Positions 46,205 to 58,207 of a stretch of 64,000 nucleotides of DNA are shown piece after piece (position 1 is the first letter of the stretch; each line of letters begins with the position of its first letter). Origin of the DNA: Lycorma delicatula (taxonomy: Eukaryota > Arthropoda > Insecta > Hemiptera > Fulgoridae); the NCBI RefSeq assembly GCF_047948215.1, contig NC_134465.1, positions 18,186,022-18,250,021 of the forward strand, read 5' to 3'. The position numbers and the translations under genes are program-made. The notes below the pieces were generated by a model. The model had not been told where the DNA came from. It ran no database searches and saw nothing but the letters and a program-made list of their open reading frames with translations.

Positions 46205-46305
46205 TACAATAATTAGTGATTTGTGAGAGTTTATTACTATTTTACGCAAAAATTACTTAACCGATCGAGCTGAAACTTCTCATGAACATAGGTTTTATAC
46301 CTAGA
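46205..46305 (+). mobile_element. Helitron-like 5' fragment
   Basis: ACTTAACCGATCGAGCTGAAACTTCTCATGAAC resembles the left region of the 23643 Helitron (TTCACCGATCGCTTTGAAATTTTG). It is cut by the LINE that follows. Confidence 0.35.
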
Positions 46306-46311
46306 GCGCAC

Positions 46312-47118
46312 AACGGAGATGTCGGTTGAGAACAGCGATGGGCGCCCGCCTTCGGGATCAGGTGGCGGGAGTGTCTAGGCATTGTCGTCGTCGGTGGCTC
46401 TCGCGGAACGCGTTCCTGCTGTCTGAGACCGGCATAGCTGTAGTGTAAATTCGGAGCAGTAAATATCGTAAAAATTATTAATTGTAAATATCGATTGAAT
46501 GTGTTATGTAAATCTTCTATACGATTGGAAACAGGAGTATAGAGCTTACCGATACTGCGATGACGTGGATATGGTGAACTGCGCATTCTTTGTGTGCCCG
46601 AGAGCGAGGCAGGAGATACCGTGTGGTGATTGTACTCACCCGGTTGATGCTCTCTCCCGGTGAGGGATGGACTGCGTGTGCCTGGTATTTTATAAGGATG
46701 CTACAGCAAAACTTAATGGAAGAGAACCGTGAGGAGGACAAGGAGAGACCGGTTAAGGACGGTGATGGGCGCCAGCCTTCGAGGTCGGGTGGCGGGGGTG
46801 CCTCGGCACTGTCGTCAACAACGGCTCCCGCGGGACGCGTTCCTGTTGTCCGAGGCCGGCATAGTTATAGTGTAAATTCTGTATATATCATTAATTGTAA
46901 ATATTGAGTGTAAATAATGTCTGAATTTGTTATGTGAATGAGAAGTGTGCCTGTGACGCGGGTGTGCTAATGTTATGCCTTTACGACAATTCCAGCACCA
47001 CCCTATATGAGAGAATGAGTTTTTAGTGAGTCCCACCGCATAGGCGGTGAACCCCACCCATCCAGTATGTGCGGGCTGCTAGGCGTTTGGTTCAGGCAAA
47101 TTTTCCCACTTCCTACGA
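46312..47118 (+). mobile_element. LINE-4: R1-like LINE ends in tandem
   Basis: GC-rich segment holding a LINE 3' tail (46317-46450), then an RT C-terminus and the same tail again (46744-46876), then a further 3' UTR ending CGAAAAAGAAAAAC near 47118. The frames on both strands between 46257 and 47248 are shadows of it. It may be two copies inserted head to tail, or a single copy with an internal duplication. Confidence 0.65.
46549..46880 (+). pseudogene. RT C-terminus of LINE-4
   Basis: The knuckle-like YCDDVDMVNCAFFVCP (46552-46599) resembles LINE-1's CEQDDDSEHTFLVC with the histidine lost. A one-base frame change near 46640 leads to MLSPGEGWTACAWYFIRML and NREEDKERP (46647-46757), the terminal helix of these proteins. 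The ATG at 46590 is not a true start. Confidence 0.65.
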
Positions 47119-47318
47119 AAAAGAAAAACAAACATACGACTATTGGCGCTACGAAATATTTCACAGTTCCAAGACGGTAGCCGTTTGAATAGCTTGAGGT
47201 AACGGCCAAATTATGTTGTTTGCCGATAATAAACTTTGTAATGGTCAAATCGGATATTCAGAAATGACTTGCACTAATTGAAATTAAATTTTCTACAAAA
47301 AAAAGGGTCTCTTTGGCT

Positions 47319-47576
47319 TTATTGATATAACTTTAGATTATCGAGAAAAGTAGCTTTAAATGTGTGACAGTGTACGGTGAACGTTCTTTTTGACTTCACT
47401 TTCAAGCTCCTCCTGTCTCCATTTAAAGTTGCTTTTTCAATGACAATAAATACGAGTAAGTCACAAAGGTAAGCAGATGCTTCTACTGGCTGGTCTCCAC
47501 TTGGAGAGTCAATTCTTCTCGCATGTTCCAGAATCTCCAAATAATCAGAATATACATACGCGTATATATACTCCAA
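47319..47576 (-). CDS. Unrecognised coding-like frame, possible exon
   Basis: 85-residue minus frame ending in TAA, opened by a TTG. The stretch DYLEILEHARRIDSPSGDQP, then VEASAYLCDLLVFIVIEKAT, then RRSLKVKSKRTFTVH, has balanced amino acid use, unlike the low-complexity frames elsewhere. Upstream, CTGTTTTCCTATTTGGAG could be a splice acceptor. I recognise no family. A transposon fragment or chance are alternatives. Confidence 0.3.
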   Translation of the reverse strand: MEYIYAYVYSDYLEILEHARRIDSPSGDQPVEASAYLCDLLVFIVIEKATLNGDRRSLKVKSKRTFTVHCHTFKATFLDNLKLYQ

Positions 47577-48224
47577 ATAGGAAAACAGTAAATATTATAT
47601 AAAAAATCATTCTTCAGATTACGGTGATCACAAACTGTTTAAAAAAAAAACACAACAAAATTTGAACGATAAAATAAAAAAAAAACACAAGTACCATCAG
47701 TTCCTATCAGTGTTTATTAGGCAACGGTAAGATCCGCGCAAAGTGGTTTTTTACCTTTTCTACGGGTAACCAGCTATAACTATTATTTTTAAGATGGAGC
47801 AGACTATTCTGAAACCCACAAACTTCAGATTACTCAGATTTTAGAGTCTTATTTTGACCAAACTGTTGCTCCGAATAAATTACAATACACTGATAAGTTT
47901 TTTAAAGATTGAACAGGCTTTAATTGTTGTTTAAAAATATTATTCTCACACGATGATGATGACAATGAACACAGTAAGGGTCCAGGCTAAATCCTACTAG
48001 CCATAACGGCTTATATATATACACAGTTGAGTGTAAAATTAATTTTTTTAAACAGAAATCACAAAAAATTAAAATAAGTACTCTATTAAAGTAGGATATA
48101 AACAGAGAGAAATTAAAATAATAAAATTAATAAAGAAAATAATGAAACATTCTTGCCCTCTTTACTTAGATTTTATAAATTCTTTTCGGTTATTTTCATT
48201 TCTACATTCCTTTTTTTTTAATCT

Positions 48225-48384
48225 TACAACTAAAAACTAAATAAAACAGTGCAGAACTTTAAAGTAATCACTAGCTACAAACTTATTTCTAAGAAAGTTA
48301 CTAAACGGATCGCTTTAATTCTGTGGAGACGCATTCAACTTTTGTTAGACGCAGAGGGCGAACGAAGCGACCCCTGGCCGACTA
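48225..48384 (+). mobile_element. Short Helitron-like deletion derivative
   Basis: The left part AAGAAAGTTACTAAACGGATCGCTTTAATT parallels CAGAAAGTTCTTCACCGATCGCTTTGAAA in the 23643 Helitron. The right end is CGAAGCGACCCCTGGCCGA then CTAA (48381-48384) followed by T, which fits the CTRR rule. About 160 bp. Confidence 0.45.
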
Positions 48385-49023
48385 ATATAATATAAAGTTT
48401 GTAATGTACTCTATGTTTGTGTGAAACAACTGTACTCATCTCTTCTGTATGTTTTTTCTTTCTTAATGTATACTATATGTAGTTTCAAATATTACACTTG
48501 ACTAATAAATTACACTATGAAGTCTCGGCTACTTATTTTCTTCTCTCTTTTTTTTTGAGTTATCAGTCGGTCGAATAGTCTGATGTTACTTTCTATTCCT
48601 TTCTTTTCTACGCTAATGTTTTAACCTTGTTCGCGAAGGTTAGAGACCGTAAAAATGCTGTGAGTACAGAAAACTGCAAATACAGAACGGAACTAATCTA
48701 AGGAAGAATAGATCGGTAATACGTAAAATGAAAAACATCATGCGTACTTACTTAGGGCGATATTACTGATGAAATACAGACGTTAACGTTAATTATAAGC
48801 ACTGATTTAGTTCAGTGCATAGGTATATTATACAAAAAATATTTAACAAACTAAAGTGTATTTCCTAATTTACTCGTAAGCAGTTACCGAAGTGCTTGAT
48901 TTAAAAACTCAGTACAGTACGTACTGTATTAGAAAACGGTATTACATGTTCAAACGGAACTCTGTAATCGCCTTAAACAGTCAAGAAAATCTACACTAAC
49001 ATTAAAATTACTGTAATGGAAAT

Positions 49024-49429
49024 TTACAGAACTAACCTACAGTATTTTGGATTGCATTTACAAAAATTTGTAATTTTTCCTTGTCTCGCTCTTGTTTTTA
49101 AATCCGTGTGAAGTTCTGTGTATTCTTGCATAGCATCTTCAAATTTGGGCTTAAAAGATTAAGCTTCTATTCAAAGATGGATCAGCATGTACAAAAAAAT
49201 GGATACACGGGATAGTTGAATGCCCTTGGTTAAGTGTTTTGACATTTAAATGTTTTCCAGGGATCGTATCTTCTACCTCTTTACGATCATGCTCTACCTG
49301 CGCCATTAAATCTTTAATGTAATGTACGCGAATACGGAAAATTTTAGCCGTGAATGTAGAAAAGACATCGCAAAATATTGCACCGCCAATAAAGAAATCG
49401 AGAATACGGGAAGCGCAAGTAAAGATATT
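49024..49429 (-). CDS. Unrecognised coding-like segment with one frame change
   Basis: Minus strand, no ATG-to-stop frame long enough to stand out. It is open for 92 codons from 49429 to TAA at 49151-49153, with text such as ILDFFIGGAIFCDVF, then IRVHYIKDLMAQVEHDRKEV, then FFVHADPSLNRSLIF. Ignoring one base in the A4/T4 run at 49153-49156, it continues in the next frame as KPKFEDAMQEYTELHTDLKT, RARQGKITNF and CKCNPKYC, to a donor-like CTGTAG/GTTAGT at 49037/49036 or a stop at 49024-49026. Over 120 codons of balanced composition across one homopolymer slip suggest a real exon or a young pseudogene. Family unknown. Confidence 0.42.
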
Positions 49430-49434
49430 TCACT

Positions 49435-51160
49435 GTATTTATTTTCCTCTACAGTTTTTATTTATTCTTCTAATTTTACTACCTAAATAACACAATTCTT
49501 ATATAAACCAGTGGACATATCCGCCGTCCATTAGAAGAAAAACTTTGCGAGTTTCATAGTAATACATGTAAGAGACTTGTCTAGACTGCATATTTCAAAT
49601 TCATATCTCCAAAATGTTGCGACCAAAAGAAAAACCAACCTCACTGTTATTAAAAGTTTATATTAATTTACAAAATATTGCTATTACCGCAGAAAATTTA
49701 CATTCATTATAATAGGTGGTGTATTGAAAAGTTGGTAAGCCTACATATTGATGTAAGTATCTGAATATATAAAGACATTTCATGAACTGAAGCATTAAAT
49801 AAGAACTTAATACGTTTACATATGCGCGCTTCTAGAAATCAATGTTTTTAAAAACGTTTTTATTCTGAAAGAGAATGAAAATTCCTTTTCACATGTAACT
49901 TTTCCTGATACAAGAACACTATTTTTAAGATTCTAACCGAATTTTCACCTAATACAAAAAACAAAAATATAAAAATTCAGAAAAAATCTTAAGTGAAAAC
50001 TGTATTTAAAAGTTAATTTTCTCTTCTCTTATAAATTAGTCTAAGCGTGGAATTAATTATAATAATATTATTTTAAATTATATATTTAATTGTAAATTTT
50101 TGTAAAATCTATCTAAAAAGAGAAAAAAACAACTTTTTATTATGCAAAACACAAAGTTTCTAATTACCGTACGAAAAGATTTAGGAAAAAAAAGAACGAA
50201 AAACAACAAACAAGGAAACATACTAATTTAAATTCTACGTAGAATGCAGATTAACTCTTTCTTTACTTCTGATTTGCGTATGTAATGATAACAACAAATC
50301 CTTTACTAAATGTTTATAAATTTAATTAACAGTTGATTAATTAAATATAAATCGTAATATTTCACTCTTCCCATAAAATACTACAAGAGATAAATAAATT
50401 TTAAAAAGAAAAAAAAACAATACCTTTCACGTACATAAAATATTTAAGGAACAGAAAGTAAAAAATAAATAAACTAACGCTGTCAAAAATAACGTAAAGA
50501 TTTCATAGCATTATTTACAACAGCACTCTTTAAACCGTTATTACAGCAGAAAATAATAACAATTCTTACGAAATTACTAAATACTTGTAAGAAGAAAAAA
50601 AAAATTATTTGGTAAAGTAAATGGTAAAAAAATTGGCCTAAATTTTCAGTCGCCTTAATATTTAATTTTTTTATTTTATTTTGTTGGCAATATTTTTGTT
50701 AATACCTGTGTAACGTATGATCAATCATCGGGGTATTATCTCTTATATGGTGCCATATAAACGAATAAAAAATAAAATAAATAATTTTAAAATAATTACT
50801 TCGTATTAATTTAACTCCATTATATGCTGTATTGAATCCATCAATATTACTAATTAAAATTCACTTACTATCTATACGCCTGTTTAAAGTACAGCCTATC
50901 CAAATAATTAGCCAAACCAGCCTACTAACAAAGCGAACATTAGCTGTTCTACCTGAATAGAATGTAATTTAATTACATTACAGAAAGTTAAGTTAATTAT
51001 TTATAATTAATGTAACAAACCAGAACCGCTTAGTCGCTGTATTTGTAACTCTCTTAAATAATTAAAATCTACTTCAAAAATTAAAGGATATAAATCCTTT
51101 TCTCTAATAAATTATGCATATATTTACAGTGAAAAAAAATCAAAGGATTTTGTATAATTT
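49435..51160. other. AT-rich DNA, no gene recognised
   Basis: No repeat or coding signal seen. Confidence 0.5.
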
Positions 51161-51168
51161 TATAACAT

Positions 51169-51194
51169 ATATATATATATATATATATATATAC
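51169..51194. repeat. (TA)n microsatellite
   Basis: About 13 TA units. Confidence 0.9.
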
Positions 51195-51690
51195 GGAGTG
51201 TAACAGTTCATATTAATTTATTATTTTATTTAAGTATAAAATTGTATAATCCGTCATAAACAAATTGAATTATTTTTTTAAAATTATATTTTTAAAAATA
51301 AAACATTTTTCCAAACAGTTCACTCTACATTTTAATATTACCTTAAGAGTTTTTAATTTGATTATTTATACCAGGAATTTTATTAATTAATTGTAATATA
51401 AATTAATATAAATCTATAATCTATAAATTAGTAAAGTTCAACCGATTTAAATCTGAGACTAGAAAAGAAAATGTACAAAATAACTGGGAATAATTCAAAA
51501 TTTGTCGTAATTTCATAGATCAAATGTTGACGTGTCAGGATGTTATCTATCGGTAAATGGTTGAAACTATAATTTTGTCGCAAAATGTATTCATCAGGTG
51601 TTTGCATAGGAATAAATTTTTAGAAACGAACGGTTTGAATGCGATAAAAATAGCTAGGAGATAATGTTTTTTTTTTTTTTAATTCCAATA

Positions 51691-51849
51691 TTGGTAGCAC
51701 CAATCGGATATCCCGTTGTCGACGCTAATGGATCCAGTCCTTTTATACCAGCCTCATGGCAATTAATTTCAGGTGTCCATCTGGTTACGGGTGAAGGAAT
51801 GGATCTATCTGTAACCGGCGTACGAGAATTTACGTTTCAAGGAAGATAA
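51691..51849 (+). CDS. Possible terminal exon, unrecognised
   Basis: After a poly-T tract and AATATTGGTAG (acceptor-like), the frame APIGYPVVDANGSSPFIPAS, then WQLISGVHLVTGEGMDLSV and REFTFQGR ends in TAA at 51847-51849. The composition is protein-like and GC is higher than the flanks. The internal AATTTCAG at 51765-51772 is a second possible acceptor. The ATG at 51664, before the poly-T, is unlikely as a start. No homologous family recognised. Confidence 0.28.
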   Translation: MVAPIGYPVVDANGSSPFIPASWQLISGVHLVTGEGMDLSVTGVREFTFQGR

Positions 51850-52715
51850 ACTAACATAAAGTCCATTAGGCTATAAACTTGTACCATCTCAGATATATAT
51901 TAGAAAAACGTAAATTCATTTTACGGAAAATTAAAAGAAAATTTATGAAAAATATTTTTACAAAATTTTCAAATTGTATGTATTTTCTTTTCTTTTTGAG
52001 TTTCAAAAAATTATTTGTCATGCTAAGAGAATAACTTTAAAAAACAAAAATATTTTTCCCAAGTAGCCAGAACTGCTGCTGGTGAAATATAAAAAAGCCT
52101 TTGTAAATATGCAGGTTTTAAATTCGTGTACTTAAAAGCATCTCTGATTATCCTAAATACAAAAAAAAGGATAAAAAATAAGGACCAGGTAGTCTTAACC
52201 AAAACTACAAGCCTTACCCGACTTTTTTATAAGTCTAAAAGAGGTAAAGGTTTAAATAATTAACCGATAACTTTTGTAAGAAAAAAATCAATTTAACGAT
52301 AAGTAAACAATACGACAAATAAGTAATCTAAATGTGTAATGTTTATTGCGTTATAATAAAAATGAAGGGTCTAGTGTTTAATAAACTGTAATGCATATTA
52401 CCTACCCATCGCTGTGTTAAAATTGTATATTGTAAATATATATTAAAACAAGCGAGTCAAAAACATTTGCTTTCTAATTCTGAAACGTTTTCAAAAACAG
52501 TCAAGATTCTAAATTTTGCATGAAATAATGAAGATCTTTAGAGACGGTTAAGATTTATGAATAAATATATTCATCGTGGTACCTCATTTTTAAGCTCTTA
52601 TCAAGATGAGAAAACGACAGATGTAATCCGAAGATGTAAACGACAAGTAATCCAAAACGACAGAGGAACAAAGTTCATATTTTACCGTTTTTTTATGTAT
52701 AAAATCAATATTTAT

Positions 52716-53382
52716 CTACTTTCTTATATAAAGTAAAGGAAGTATTGTGATAACAAAAAACTTCGGATTTTCAGATTTCAACGGAAATACGCATTTTGAC
52801 TAGTTTCGGGGTGACGTCTGTACGTATGTATGTGCGTATATATCTCGCATTATTCAAAAGTGATTAGCCGTATGGATGTTGAAATTTTGGATTTAGGGCT
52901 GTTGTAACATCTAGTTGTGCACCTCCCCTTTTGATCTCAATCGACTGGACCAAAAGTGTCCAAAAAATCCAAAACCCAAAAGATATGATTTTGGACTTTT
53001 TCATAACCGCAGTAATAAGCCCTCATCGAGAGCTTTTCAACGATATATCACATGCGGTACTTATTTTCATCGGTTCCAGAGTTATAGCCAAATAAAATTA
53101 ATCAAAATATTTGGACACCAGGGGAAGGTAAATCGGATCGAATCCGACTTCATATTTTTTTTAAAAATTTTTTCTTAATTTAAATATATTGATTTATTAA
53201 TAATTATTAACCTCTGATTGTAAAAAAATAATACAATAACAATAAAACAAAATACGAAAAAATAACAGGAGTTATTAATGAAATAAAATTTTCTGTACTT
53301 TTCATTTAAAAAAAAAAAAAATGTGTATATGTAATTTAATAGGCGTACAAGAAGTCATGTGGTGTCCACAACAGATTTTCTT
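52716..53382 (+). repeat. Dispersed repeat A, most complete copy
   Basis: All blocks of the family are present in order, from a TACTTTCTTATATAAAGTAAAGG start to GTACAAGAAGTCATGTGGTG. The open frame at 52915-53178 lies inside and has no domain. It has no target duplication that I could identify. Confidence 0.75.
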
Positions 53383-53394
53383 TTGGCGACTTTA

Positions 53395-53590
53395 ATTTTT
53401 ATGTAGTTCCGAATTCTCTTTACTCACGTACGATGTGTCAGACCGATTCCAAATCTTATCTCCACATCTCTCCCTCGTATCTTAAAATCGTTTTCAATGA
53501 CACTCTTTTGTTTCAAAAGAACGTTGTTTTCATTTATGAATAATTTCTTTCGGAGGCTTCCTTATAGTTCCGTCTTTGTTTATTTTGTTT
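53395..53590 (-). pseudogene. Possible LINE RT fragment
   Basis: The minus-strand translation has VSLKTILRYEGEMWR, similar to the LLYGCETW segment of LINE RT C-termini, flanked by stops. Weak. Confidence 0.3.
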
Positions 53591-53599
53591 TTTTTTTCT

Positions 53600-55415
53600 T
53601 TCAAAGAAGTTAAAAAACTAAAAAGAATAAAATATTTTTAAAAAGTTAATTAAAAAATTAATTTACCCTGAAAACAAAAACAAAAAAAATTCATTATGCC
53701 TATATATAATTTTTAAAACTCATTTCTTGAAGTCGACATCAAATTTTAAACATGTTTGTTAAGGGTGTCACCTTGTTTTTAAGAACTAAAAACCTATTGA
53801 TTTTGACTAGAATCGTAAAACGATTTTTAAGTATTTAAAAAAATATCTTTATGTCGTTCGTCCTTTTTTATTTTGAGTTAATTCATCCTAAGGTTTATTT
53901 TAGGTCTTGTTCAATAATTTTTACTTTTTATACATTTCTAACCAAATTGTTTACCGTTTTACTTTTTCAGTTCATTGTTTTGTTCAAATATTCATCGACT
54001 TACTGTCTCCTTAGCTTGATTTGTATTCTACACATTATTTTTAATTCCGTATTCCGTTAAAATATAAACCGATTAATAGAACGTATTTTTAAAAACATCA
54101 TTTCTTACGGGCATTTTACATAAATATTAATAAAACGAATTTTTAAAGTTATTGAAAATTATATTTTTCTTAATTTTTTCCGGATAAATTTTATTTATCG
54201 GTTGAAAAAAATTTGTCAGGGAATAAAAAAAATCAACGTCAACTTTTTAAAATATTAAGCGTAAAATTCCTTAATGAAATATTAAGTATCTCGTAACTTA
54301 GAGTAATATATAATGCACAGAGTCTACGTAAAACGGTAGACTGGCGTCTATTTTCGAATTTATATATCAAAATGCACAAAACACGTCCTACGATAAAAGT
54401 CAATTTTTCCTTCGTTTTCGTTATGTCCTCCGATTTGAGTTTAATTTTAAAAAATTTATATCTCAAGAACAGATTGACGAATCACAATAATATCTGATAA
54501 GACACATTTATACCAAAGTTGTCAAATAAATTAAAAATATTGCAGTGTAAAAATGTTCACAAATTTAAAAATTGCAGCCGTGCAAGTTTTTCATTCGTTT
54601 ATATCTAGGTAATCCTTATAATATTACTTTTCATTTGCAAAAACGTTAAACATTTTATCGTGAACAAAATGATACCTTAATTTTGAAAATCGACTGACAA
54701 ATAACGAACTAATGAACAAAATGTATCACATAATTTTCTGTCAGATTTTATCTCCTCCTGTATTAAATCGCATGCTTAATTTATTTTGCTGTTTTAATAT
54801 TTGTTTAATCGGCTTTATAATATGTAATTTTTTTTTTCAACAGCTGTTTTAAAAATAAAAGATAAGATTAAGGTCATAAAATAATAATTACGAGATAATA
54901 TCAGTTATTTTTTTCATTACTTTCTGAACATTTGTTCATTTTAACACGTGGAATCAGAAAACGGGTATAAATTTTAGCCAAGAATTGAACTTATATTTAA
55001 CATATGATTAATATATTTATATATAGTTAAAAATATCTCGTACCCCATCATTGAATTACAAGAGATATTTAAATATATTTATGACAATAAATTTTTTTAA
55101 TACTTTTTTTTTTTTTAGTTATGAATTAGTCAAAAATATTTAATCTATGAAAATCTTTAAAAATTTTAATTTATGAAAACTGTAAATAAATAAACTTCTT
55201 AAATTAAGGTTCAAAATAAATAATTATTAATATTTATTAAATATAAAATATATAACAATTTTTTCTGTTGTAGATTTTTTAATTAAAACGTTATCTTTTT
55301 TTCCTACGTATTTTATTCATTAGTTACTTATTTAAACTAATTTCTATAATATTTAAATAACTGGTTTTAATTTAACACAGCTATTTATGTACGGAACCAA
55401 GCCATTCATCACTTC
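53600..55415. other. AT-rich DNA, no gene recognised
   Basis: The frames at 53851-54060 and 54239-54466 are compositionally biased. Nothing recognised. Confidence 0.5.
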
Positions 55416-55416
55416 T

Positions 55417-55421
<5 letters not shown>

Positions 55422-55455
<34 letters not shown>
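55422..55455. repeat. (TA)n microsatellite
   Basis: About 17 TA units. Confidence 0.9.
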
Positions 55456-55458
<3 letters not shown>

Positions 55459-55761
55459 TCATCATTTCTATAACTTTATATCCAAATCAGTTATTTATGA
55501 CTTAAATTCATATAACTTCTTATTTATATTGTCGTAGTACTTGTATAAAACGAAAATATATTTGAAGTTACAACTTACGAGACGGTTGATAAAACCCTAT
55601 TTTATATAATGTTAAACGTTAAAATTATTAGAAATCAACAAAACCACCAATAACTATTGCAAACATTATTTAAGTGTAAAATTATACTAATTTCGACTAC
55701 CAAACAATCATCATAAACAGACACCGAGATTATAAAAAATAAATTTTTTTTTTTTTTTTAA

Positions 55762-55868
55762 TTGATGAATTAATTCACCACAGAAGTTTGCGGAATATGG
55801 AAATTTGTAACGTATGAATAATGCCATGCCTGACCGGGATTCGAACTCGGGATCTGCGGATAAACAGA
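55762..55868 (-). mobile_element. SINE-2 type b, copy 4, head-truncated
   Basis: B box GAGTTCGAATCCCGG on the minus strand, body GGCATGGCATTATTCATACG, type-b tail with CTTCTGTGGTGAATTAATTC. The A-box side is missing. Confidence 0.65.
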
Positions 55869-55969
55869 TTAACTAGAACAAAGAAATTAAGTAATAAGAC
55901 AGAATATTAACGAAAAGCTACAATATCAGTTTTTCCGATACAAATAAAAGATAAAAAAAAGTCCAAGAA

Positions 55970-56385
55970 CAAGTCCCTTGGCCGACCCAATGTGGGATCT
56001 CTTGGCATACGCCAAAATCCCCGCTGGAGCAACAGGCCTAACCGGCCGGCATGATGGCTAACGCCAGGAAGGGTAGCGATGAAGAGGAGTCGGACGAGCA
56101 CCGCTCGCGGATAATCCTCTCGGCTACGTCGTTGGAAAACGACCGATCGCCGACCCAACACTGCGGGACACCACTGCCATACTGTTGTGAAGACCCAGTT
56201 GCCACTGAGGAAAATCTCCGTCCGATTACAATCGACGAATCGGAATTTTTCGATTACCACTCGTCGAGCCGTTCCAACATTGCCGGAGATTAGCGACCGA
56301 ACTCAACAGCCCCTCTCAGGGCTACCTCATCAAACGCACTTTTCAGGGCCTCCACTAAAAAACCTTTTCTGAGCTACCATAAGGT
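55970..56385. other. GC-rich island, unresolved
   Basis: Two long overlapping frames occur. Minus 55907-56260 (117 residues) contains LLQRGFWRMPRDPTLGRPRD. Plus 56051-56293 (80 residues) contains MANARKGSDEEESDEHRSR and is acidic and serine-rich. The abrupt GC change on both sides suggests an inserted element (a LINE or SINE part) rather than a host exon. No match recognised. Confidence 0.3.
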
Positions 56386-56454
56386 TTATAAGATGCGCCA
56401 AATGATGATGCAGCAATTCGACATTATTATATATACGTACGTGCGCAGATACAT

Positions 56455-56522
<68 letters not shown>

Positions 56523-56535
56523 AAGAGAGGGAGGT
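56455..56535. repeat. (CA)n(GA)n microsatellite
   Basis: CA tract 56455-56470, then GA tract with single-base slips to 56535. The 67-residue frame over it is a repeat translation. Confidence 0.95.
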
Positions 56536-57033
56536 AGAGAGGGGAGCTTCTTCATCATCGTGCGAATTATTTTCGCTAAACTTTTTTAGATCTTAGAATT
56601 CAATTTTAACCAAACAACACTTGTCTCTCAATTTTATAAACAGATTTTAGAATATAATGTAAATTTTAAAATTATTTTTTTGTTTCCTGCTAGATTTTTT
56701 CGTGTTTTTCTGGGCTTGACAATTTATACAGTTTCCTAATTGACAATTAGGTTGTTACAATCGGTAAATTTTTATTGTTGTAAGTGTAAATATTGCTAGT
56801 TTGTTTGAATTATTCTTCAATTGTTTATTGCTCAATTTAAATTTAAATAATTTTAATTTTATAAAATATTTGTTAAAAAAACCAGTAAAGTGGTGCATAA
56901 CTTTCTCGGCATCAATTTCAAAAGACTTATATTTCAAATACACCATAAGTTTTTTAAATAATTATGATTTCATTTTTTTTATTTAAAATCGATCAAATCA
57001 ATTATAATATACAAAAAGAAATCGATTTTAGTT

Positions 57034-57117
57034 ACAGCCAGGATAGCAGTCTCAACGACAAATGAAACGACAGTGGCATATTCTGGTGTCGGTGAAGATG
57101 GAATAACAGTAATATAA
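57034..57117 (+). CDS. Possible small terminal exon, unrecognised
   Basis: After ATCGATTTTAG (acceptor-like, AG at 57030-57031) the second frame reads TARIAVSTTNETTVAYSGVG, then EDGITVI and TAA at 57115-57117. It is 27 residues and protein-like, but short enough to be chance. Confidence 0.18.
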   Translation, partial: TARIAVSTTNETTVAYSGVGEDGITVI

Positions 57118-57124
57118 ACTTTAT

Positions 57125-58200
57125 AATTTTTTGTGAAATAGCTTTAATAACTTACGAATGAGACACAAAATATACAATTACATACACAACAAAGCTAAGT
57201 ATAGTGTTGAAATAGCTGTCATTTACTCTGGTATTATAACGTTTTTGTACAGAAAAAATGAGCAGCAATAAAAACCTTAGAAATAGGAAATTACTTTTGC
57301 TCCAAAACATCAAAATTGATCGCACAGCTCGGCTACACATAAAACATAAGACGCAGAATTGGGTCTATCTGTTAAATAATAAGTATATTTCGGAATATTA
57401 ACCAGAATATAGACAGATATCAAGATTTGACTTCTGTGGATGTTGCATAACAATAACCGGACGACCCGCGGGTAAAAAACTAGTTCCAAATACGGGTCAA
57501 TACGTTAAATTCAATTAATATTTCTGGGAATTTATTTCTAGAAATATGAATAATATTATATCATTAAGATAAAAGAAAAATAATATCTTGGTTGAAAGAT
57601 ACGCATCGGATATATTTACAATAAACTCCAGTTAATAAAAGATAAATATTTCATCGCAAATTAAAAACAAAAGATTACAGTAATAATATGAGTCCTATCG
57701 TGCTAAGGGAGTATTTGTATTGGTTTTCTGATCAAATATACACTCGAAATACAGTAAAAACAAATATAAAAGGTACCACATTATTTTCATACGGTCTCAA
57801 AAGACAATCATTCCGTAAAATTGAAATTCTTGTTCAAAGATATGTACATATTTTGGATGTTTACTTAAATAAAGAATAACATGGAGATGTACTGTCTTTG
57901 ATACAATGTGTATGTAGTTTACATAATATCCAAACAGAATATGCTATACTTTTCGTATAAAGAAATGAAGTCTGATTTTAGAACCACGTAATTCACTTTT
58001 GTAGACGTAATATTTTTTTTTTAATATATATAGCTATATTTAAAACTTTCTAAATTTATTTACGAATAATAAATTTTATAAAAGATTAATTTATTTTTTT
58101 TAATTTACAGCCGATCCATTTTTAACCAAATAAGTTTTTATAAGTTGTCTCACAATTAAAAAAAAAAAAAAATTGTGCTTTATTTCATCTACTTTTTTCT
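57125..58200. other. AT-rich DNA, no gene recognised
   Basis: The 63-residue plus frame at 57688-57879 has mixed composition but no domain or splice context that I could support. Confidence 0.45.
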
Positions 58201-58207
58201 TTTTTTT

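Noticed and set aside
46257..47248. Overlapping frames on both strands of up to 109 residues
   Set aside because: They lie in the GC-rich LINE-4 tails; low stop-codon density in GC-rich DNA explains them.
57688..57879. 63-residue plus frame
   Set aside because: Balanced composition, but no domain, splice signals or neighbour to support it.
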